Assembly (NCBI GenBank): GCA_000310025.1
Contig: FN647849.1
Coordinates: 492,315 to 502,557, forward strand
Length of the DNA stretch: 10,243 nucleotides
Reading direction: 5' to 3'
From: Ectocarpus siliculosus
Lineage: Eukaryota > Sar > Phaeophyceae > Ectocarpales > Ectocarpaceae
Made by a program: the position numbers and the translations under genes. Below, piece by piece: positions 7,331 through 10,243 of this stretch; position 1 is the first letter of the stretch; each line of letters opens with the position of its first letter. The notes under the pieces were generated by a model. It made no database searches and was not told where the DNA came from. It saw nothing but the letters and a program-made list of their open reading frames with translations.

Positions 7331-7924
7331 CTTGGTTTTAGTAGGGGAAGTTTGGATAGCCCTCTCGGATACATTGTTTAAGCTTGGTTGTAGTATAGGG
7401 GTTGAGTATAGCCCTCTGGAATATATTTTTATGCTTGGTTTTAGTAGGGGGGTTAGGGTTAGGGATGGGGATACTTGGTTTTAGCAGGGGGTTGGGGTTA
7501 GGGTTAGGGATAGGGATAGTTGGTTTTAGTAGGGGGGTTAGGGTTAGGGATAGGGATAGTTGGTTTTAGTAGGGGGTTAGGGTTAGGGATAGGGATACTT
7601 GGTTTTGTAGGGGGTTAGGGTTAGGGATAGGGATAGGGATACTTGGTTTTAGTAGGGGGTTAGGGTTAGGGATAGGGATACTTGGTTTTAGTAGGGGGGA
7701 TAGGGTTAGGGATAGGGATACTTGGTTTTAGTAGGGGGGATAGGGTTATGGATAGGGATACTTGGTTTTGTAGGGGGTTAGGGTTAGGGATAGGGATAGG
7801 GATACTTGGTTTTAGTAGGGGGTTAGGGTTAAGGGATAGGGATACTTGGTTTTAGTAGGGGGTTAGGGTTAGGGATAGGGATACTTGGTTTTAGTAGGGG
7901 GGATAGGGATAGGGATAGGGATAC
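7331..7924 (+). repeat. Telomere-like minisatellite, 12 units plus 2 degenerate longer units
   Basis: Twelve units start at 7434, 7474, 7519, 7559, 7598, 7642, 7681, 7721, 7761, 7805, 7845 and 7884. Lengths are 39-45 bp, mostly 39-40. Each unit reads CTTGGTTTTAGTAGGGGG, then TTAGGGTTAGGG, then one or more GATAGG steps. Lengths of 44 arise where an extra GGGATA is present. Two upstream units at 7331 (52 bp) and 7383 (51 bp) share the CTTGGTT-GTAGTA head but have AT-rich tails with TAGCCCTCT instead of the telomere-like steps. The G-rich strand is the sense strand of the TLC gene. Confidence 0.93.
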
Positions 7925-8007
7925 GAACCCCTCCTCTCTATTTCAGGTTAATAATAGTATCCTCGCGTGGGCAGTCCGAGGGCTTTGCGTGCCTTGTACC
8001 GATCTGT

Positions 8008-8072
8008 TTGGAAATATAAGGGCCTTTCGGTCCCAATCGTGAACATCCCAATGGCCCCTATATTTCCTAAAG
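8008..8072 (+). repeat. Imperfect inverted repeat beside the 77-bp units
   Basis: TTTGGAAATATAAGGGCC (8008-8025) is nearly the reverse complement of GGCCCCTATATTTCCTAAA (8054-8072). The arms are about 18 nt with a loop of about 28 nt, so the transcript could form a hairpin. The right arm is part of the first 76-bp unit. Confidence 0.6.
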
Positions 8073-8257
8073 AGGGTGGTGTGTTCGATGGCGATAGGGT
8101 TGAAGGCGTGAAATATGAATGTACTCGATGAGTCTTTATATTTTCGAACAGGGTGGTGTGTTTGATAACGATAGGGTTGAAGGCGTGAAATATGAACATC
8201 CCAATGGTCCCTATATTTGGAAACAGGGTGGTGTTTCCGATGGCGATATTATTGAAG
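8041..8257 (+). repeat. Three tandem 76/77-bp units
   Basis: Units occupy 8041-8116 (76 bp), 8117-8193 (77 bp) and 8194 to about 8257 (truncated). Shared words are GAACATCCCAATGG, CCTATATTT, AGGGTGGTGT, GATGGCGATAGGGTTGAA and GGCGTGAAATAT. The middle unit differs mainly in its first 30 bases. The period is not a multiple of three across all units, and the minus-strand frame running through it is a by-product. Confidence 0.88.
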
Positions 8258-8633
8258 GGGGGCCCCGCACGAGACAGGCGCGCCGGGGAGGGGGGGGGGG
8301 GTTCAGGAGGCCTTGGGTGTGAACCCGGCTCCGCCAGGAGGGCTGACGGGGGAGATACGTGATTGTTGCAGAGATCATACGGCAAAAGTGCTTTGCAAGT
8401 TCGTTTGTGGTGTTCTGACTGAATATTTTGCTGGGGCGCACCTCAAGTTTGGTTATGAGAGGGCCTGCTGCATACTTGTAGTGCCATGAAAACGAGAACT
8501 GCTTCGAAATTTTATTTGATACAAACAACGGTCAAGAGGGGTATCGGTTCCCCCTCTTCTTTGCCGACAAGCCCGCCCGACTTAACGCCACCACCCGATG
8601 CGGTCTTTCTTATCCGTCCGACGTTTGTGTCAG

Positions 8634-8764
8634 AATAAACTCCACGATCCACGCGGGCTTGGTGTGTACCCTGGTGACGATCTGCCTCCTGACCATGTCG
8701 TTCGACCCCGTGACCCTGGTGCCCTTGGGCTCAACGGTCCTCCTGGAGATCACCTTTAGCATCT
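8634..8764 (+). CDS. Exon 2 of the TLC-domain protein
   Basis: It lies between a GTGTCAG acceptor and an ATCT|GTGAGT donor. The phase fits exon 1 exactly: AG plus A makes Arg90. It encodes residues 91-133, beginning INSTIHAGLV, so the junction recreates R-x-x-S-T-x-H-A (Arg90, Ser93, His96), which I recognise as typical of TLCD/TMEM56-like proteins where membrane segment 2 begins. Segment 2 covers about 92-110; a loop (MSFDPVTLVPLG) follows, then the start of the next segment (STVLLEITFSI). The exon leaves one base, completed by exon 3 to Ser134. The frame stays open past the donor, but the sequence loses hydrophobic pattern, which supports the splice. Confidence 0.8.
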
Positions 8765-9066
8765 GTGAGTGCCACGGCCGGTTGCCTGTCATCTTAGGGT
8801 TACGGGTCGCGCGTAGATGCTCGGGGTGTCTAGGAATACGGCGGTGGTGGGGAAGCCGATAGTGACCGCCTTTATATGGGGCAACCTCCTTGTTCAAAGT
8901 GAAGACCAACTTAGTTGCTCCGTCTATGCCAGCAAGTTTCACCAGCCTTGTATAGAGCGGCCTTGTTCAGACTGTAGCCCGCCGCCAATAAGGAGGTGTG
9001 TCTGCTGAGTCCCGTGGGCGGGTGTGGTAGCTTCTGCACCCCGAGCCCCTTCGTGTATTGTTGCAG

Positions 9067-9088
9067 CCCCCTCCCCCCCCCCCCCCTC
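9067..9088 (+). repeat. C-rich homopolymer tract
   Basis: A nearly pure C tract interrupted by single T residues, followed by a T8 run and TTTTCATTTTCA. It lies within intron 2 of the TLC gene. Confidence 0.8.
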
Positions 9089-9274
9089 CATTTTTTTTGT
9101 TTTCATTTTCATGCGTATTGCTTGTGGTTTTTTTAGATGAAGCGGATCTTAACAATTCCAGAAAGGTACAATAACCCCTGCTGTTGAGAACTTGCGCCGT
9201 GGGCGCCAAGTCTTCATCCCATGTGTTGTCGTATTCAACTCTTCGGATGCTAACGTTGTTTATTCCTCTTGTGG

Positions 9275-9304
9275 TCTAATCTCGTCTAACCTTGTCTAAT
9301 CTCG
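9275..9304 (+). repeat. Three 10-bp units containing CTAAY
   Basis: TCTAATCTCG, TCTAACCTTG and TCTAATCTCG are contiguous. Each contains CTAAT or CTAAC, the core of a branch-point consensus, 100-130 nt before the intron 2 acceptor. A role in branch-point choice is inferred only from the motif. Confidence 0.7.
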
Positions 9305-9315
9305 CCCCCTTCGCA

Positions 9316-9347
9316 TGTCTGTCTGTCTGTCTGTCTGTCTGTCTGCT

Positions 9348-9387
<40 letters not shown>

Positions 9388-9390
9388 TCT
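9316..9390 (+). repeat. TCTG / CT compound microsatellite
   Basis: About seven TGTC repeats (9316-9345) are followed by a CT dinucleotide run interrupted once by a G (9346-9390). It ends 15 bases before the acceptor AG of TLC intron 2, so it forms an unusually long polypyrimidine tract. Length polymorphism between individuals is likely. Confidence 0.92.
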
Positions 9391-9405
9391 GCCCCGCTTT
9401 CCAAG

Positions 9406-9496
9406 CCATCGGATACTTCTTGTTCGACCTCAGCGTTATCCTGTGGTGGATGCTGCCCATGTGGACCGTATTCGTGGCGCATCATGTCGTTGCCCT
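9406..9496 (+). CDS. Exon 3 of the TLC-domain protein (gene continues past the window)
   Basis: It starts after TTTCCAAG and ends at GCCCT|GTGAGT. It encodes residues 134-163 plus two bases: SIGYFLFDLSVILWW then MLPMWTVFVAHHVVA. Gly136-Tyr137 with Asp141 (GY-x-x-x-D) and the paired His159-His160 are conserved marks of TLC domains; in ceramide synthases the equivalent His-His lies in the Lag1 motif and is needed for activity. Only the N-terminal half of the domain is present: the later membrane segments and C-terminus are missing, and no exon with matching phase and TLC-like sequence was found in 9497-10243. I place it with TMEM56/TLCD-like proteins rather than ceramide synthases, since the Lag1 residues around HH are not matched, but this is a judgement by eye. 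Confidence 0.8.
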
Positions 9497-9716
9497 GTGA
9501 GTCGATTAGCCCCTTCTGAACCAGCCCCGCCTTTTTTTTTCCCCCACCAAGCGGCAATGCTTTGCATATTTTTTCAGCCTCTTTTTTCGTAGAACTGTTT
9601 TTTTCCGCGGAGGAACACATATGGTGCGGTCGTGGCGTCGCCGTCCTCTCTACGGTTTCCGGCCCGTGGGAAAACGTTTTTTTGGGGGTCGGGGGGGGGT
9701 TGTTTGTGTTGTGGAG

Positions 9717-9888
9717 CGTGTAGACCCTGCGTTCATGTATGAATCCTTTTCTGCTTGTTGGCGATGTTTTAAACTTGTAATCCCTTTCTTGTGTGCATGT
9801 ATGCATGAATCCCTGGTTGTTGGCGTTAAGCTTGTAGACCCCCTCTTGTATGTATGCATGGATGCGTGCCAGAATCCTTTTCTACTGA
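9717..9888 (+). repeat. Three tandem 57-bp units
   Basis: Units start at 9717, 9774 and 9831, each 57 bp or close. Shared words are CTTGTAGACCC, CATGTATGCATG, GAATCC and TTGTTGGCG. The third unit diverges after AGAATCCTTTTCT. Confidence 0.85.
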
Positions 9889-10064
9889 AATGACGGCGGT
9901 GAGGTTGTTGTGCGCGTTCATCCGCTCCGTCGACCCACCGGCAAGGCTTGCCTCCCAAACGGCTTTCATTTACGTCGACTCACGCCCGCCCTTAACCACT
10001 CCTATCCCAGCACACAAATCGATCCTGGAAATCTTAACATTGTGTATACGACACCGCTCATTCT

Positions 10065-10243
10065 CCCCCCCCCCCCCCCCCGGGGTTGCCCACCGGGGTG
10101 GGGTTTCCTCCCCTGGGGATGAACTTGTAAAAAAAACCCCCCCCCCCGGGGGTTGCCCACCGGGGTTTGGTTTTCCTCCCTTGGCAAACAACTTTTAAAA
10201 AAAGCCCCCCCCTCCGGGGTTTGCCTCCGGGATGGGGTTTTTT
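10065..10243 (+). repeat. C-rich tandem repeat of about 70 bp, open at the edge
   Basis: Units at 10065-10136 and 10137-10203, and a partial one from 10204. Each has a C run (17, 11 and 8 C), then GGGGTTGCCCACCGGGG or a variant, a GGGGTTTCCTCCC-like stretch, AACTTGTAA or AACTTTTAA and an A run. The array continues beyond the window. Confidence 0.88.

Larger units (their letters stand above)
7273..8633 (+). other. Intron 1 of the TLC gene
   Basis: This 1361-bp intron has donor GTGAGG and acceptor GTGTCAG. Nearly half of it is a telomere-like minisatellite (7331-7924), followed by the 76/77-bp repeat trio (8041-8257) and a G-rich run near 8289-8301. The remaining 8302-8633 shows nothing recognisable. 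Confidence 0.72.
8765..9405 (+). other. Intron 2 of the TLC gene
   Basis: This 641-bp intron has donor GTGAGT and acceptor TTTCCAAG. Toward its 3' end it carries a C-rich run (9067-9088), a 10-bp triplet repeat and a long TCTG/CT microsatellite that leads directly into the acceptor. Confidence 0.72.
9497..10243 (+). other. Start of intron 3 of the TLC gene (open at window edge)
   Basis: It starts with GTGAGTCG. The sequence holds T- and C-runs, a 57-bp repeat trio and a C-rich repeat of about 70 bp. No exon with one-base phase and TLC-like residues was found, so I assign the whole stretch to intron 3. Confidence 0.6.

Noticed and set aside
7434-7924. True chromosome end
   Set aside because: The telomere-like steps are interrupted by a 17-bp non-telomeric head in every unit, and unique coding sequence lies on both sides.
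7948-8385. 145-codon minus-strand frame with a repeated peptide pattern
   Set aside because: The pattern comes from the 76/77-bp DNA repeats read through; unit lengths do not keep frame, so it is a by-product.
9315-9405. Ser/Leu/Cys repeat peptide upstream of the TLC exon 3 frame
   Set aside because: It is translation of the TCTG/CT microsatellite, which is intronic and ends in the acceptor.
9854-10198. Plus-strand frame considered as exon 4 of the TLC gene
   Set aside because: An acceptor at ...GGCAAG gives the right phase, but the peptide lacks the hydrophobic segment expected after the His pair and then runs into the C-rich repeat.

Overview
The window looks like nuclear DNA of a photosynthetic stramenopile, most likely a brown alga. 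I infer this from five things. One gene encodes a heterokont-style two-part plastid-targeting leader. Exons are short, and introns run from about 640 to about 1500 bp with GTGCGC or GTGAGT donors. Exon codons favour G or C at the third position. Non-coding DNA is full of long poly-G/poly-C runs and tandem repeats. Blocks of TTAGGG-like repeat are present. I see no prokaryotic operon, rRNA, tRNA, CRISPR array or intact transposase. No species can be named from this alone.

Two divergent split genes can be supported. On the minus strand, a three-exon model (4031-3884, 2364-2177, 1335-1111) keeps frame across both introns. It gives a 186-residue protein with a signal peptide, a Phe at the predicted cleavage point, a basic Ala/Ser/Thr/Arg-rich transit region, and then a short helical segment and an acidic Glu/Gly-rich tail. 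The mature part matches no family I recognise. On the plus strand, three exons (7004-7272, 8634-8764, 9406-9496) join in frame into the first 163 residues of a multi-pass TLC-domain (TRAM/LAG1/CLN8, TMEM56/TLCD-like) membrane protein. The rest of that gene lies beyond the right edge.

Layout from left to right: 1-1110 is non-coding and repeat-bearing, at the 3' side of the minus gene. 1111-4031 is the minus gene, whose introns hold a 153-bp tandem duplication, a diverged copy of a roughly 230-bp element also present at 100-340, and poly-G/poly-C blocks. 4032-7003 is about 3 kb between the divergent starts, with small direct and inverted repeats and no convincing gene. 7004-10243 is the 5' part of the TLC gene. 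Its introns hold a 12-unit telomere-like minisatellite, a 77-bp repeat trio, a TCTG/CT microsatellite that abuts a splice acceptor, a 57-bp repeat trio and a C-rich repeat of about 70 bp running off the window.

The two genes show no obvious functional link: one product is predicted for the plastid, the other for the endomembrane system. The main points of interest are the unrecognised plastid-targeted protein and the amount of structured repeat DNA inside introns, notably a telomere-like minisatellite whose unit also occurs once, inverted, 7 kb away.
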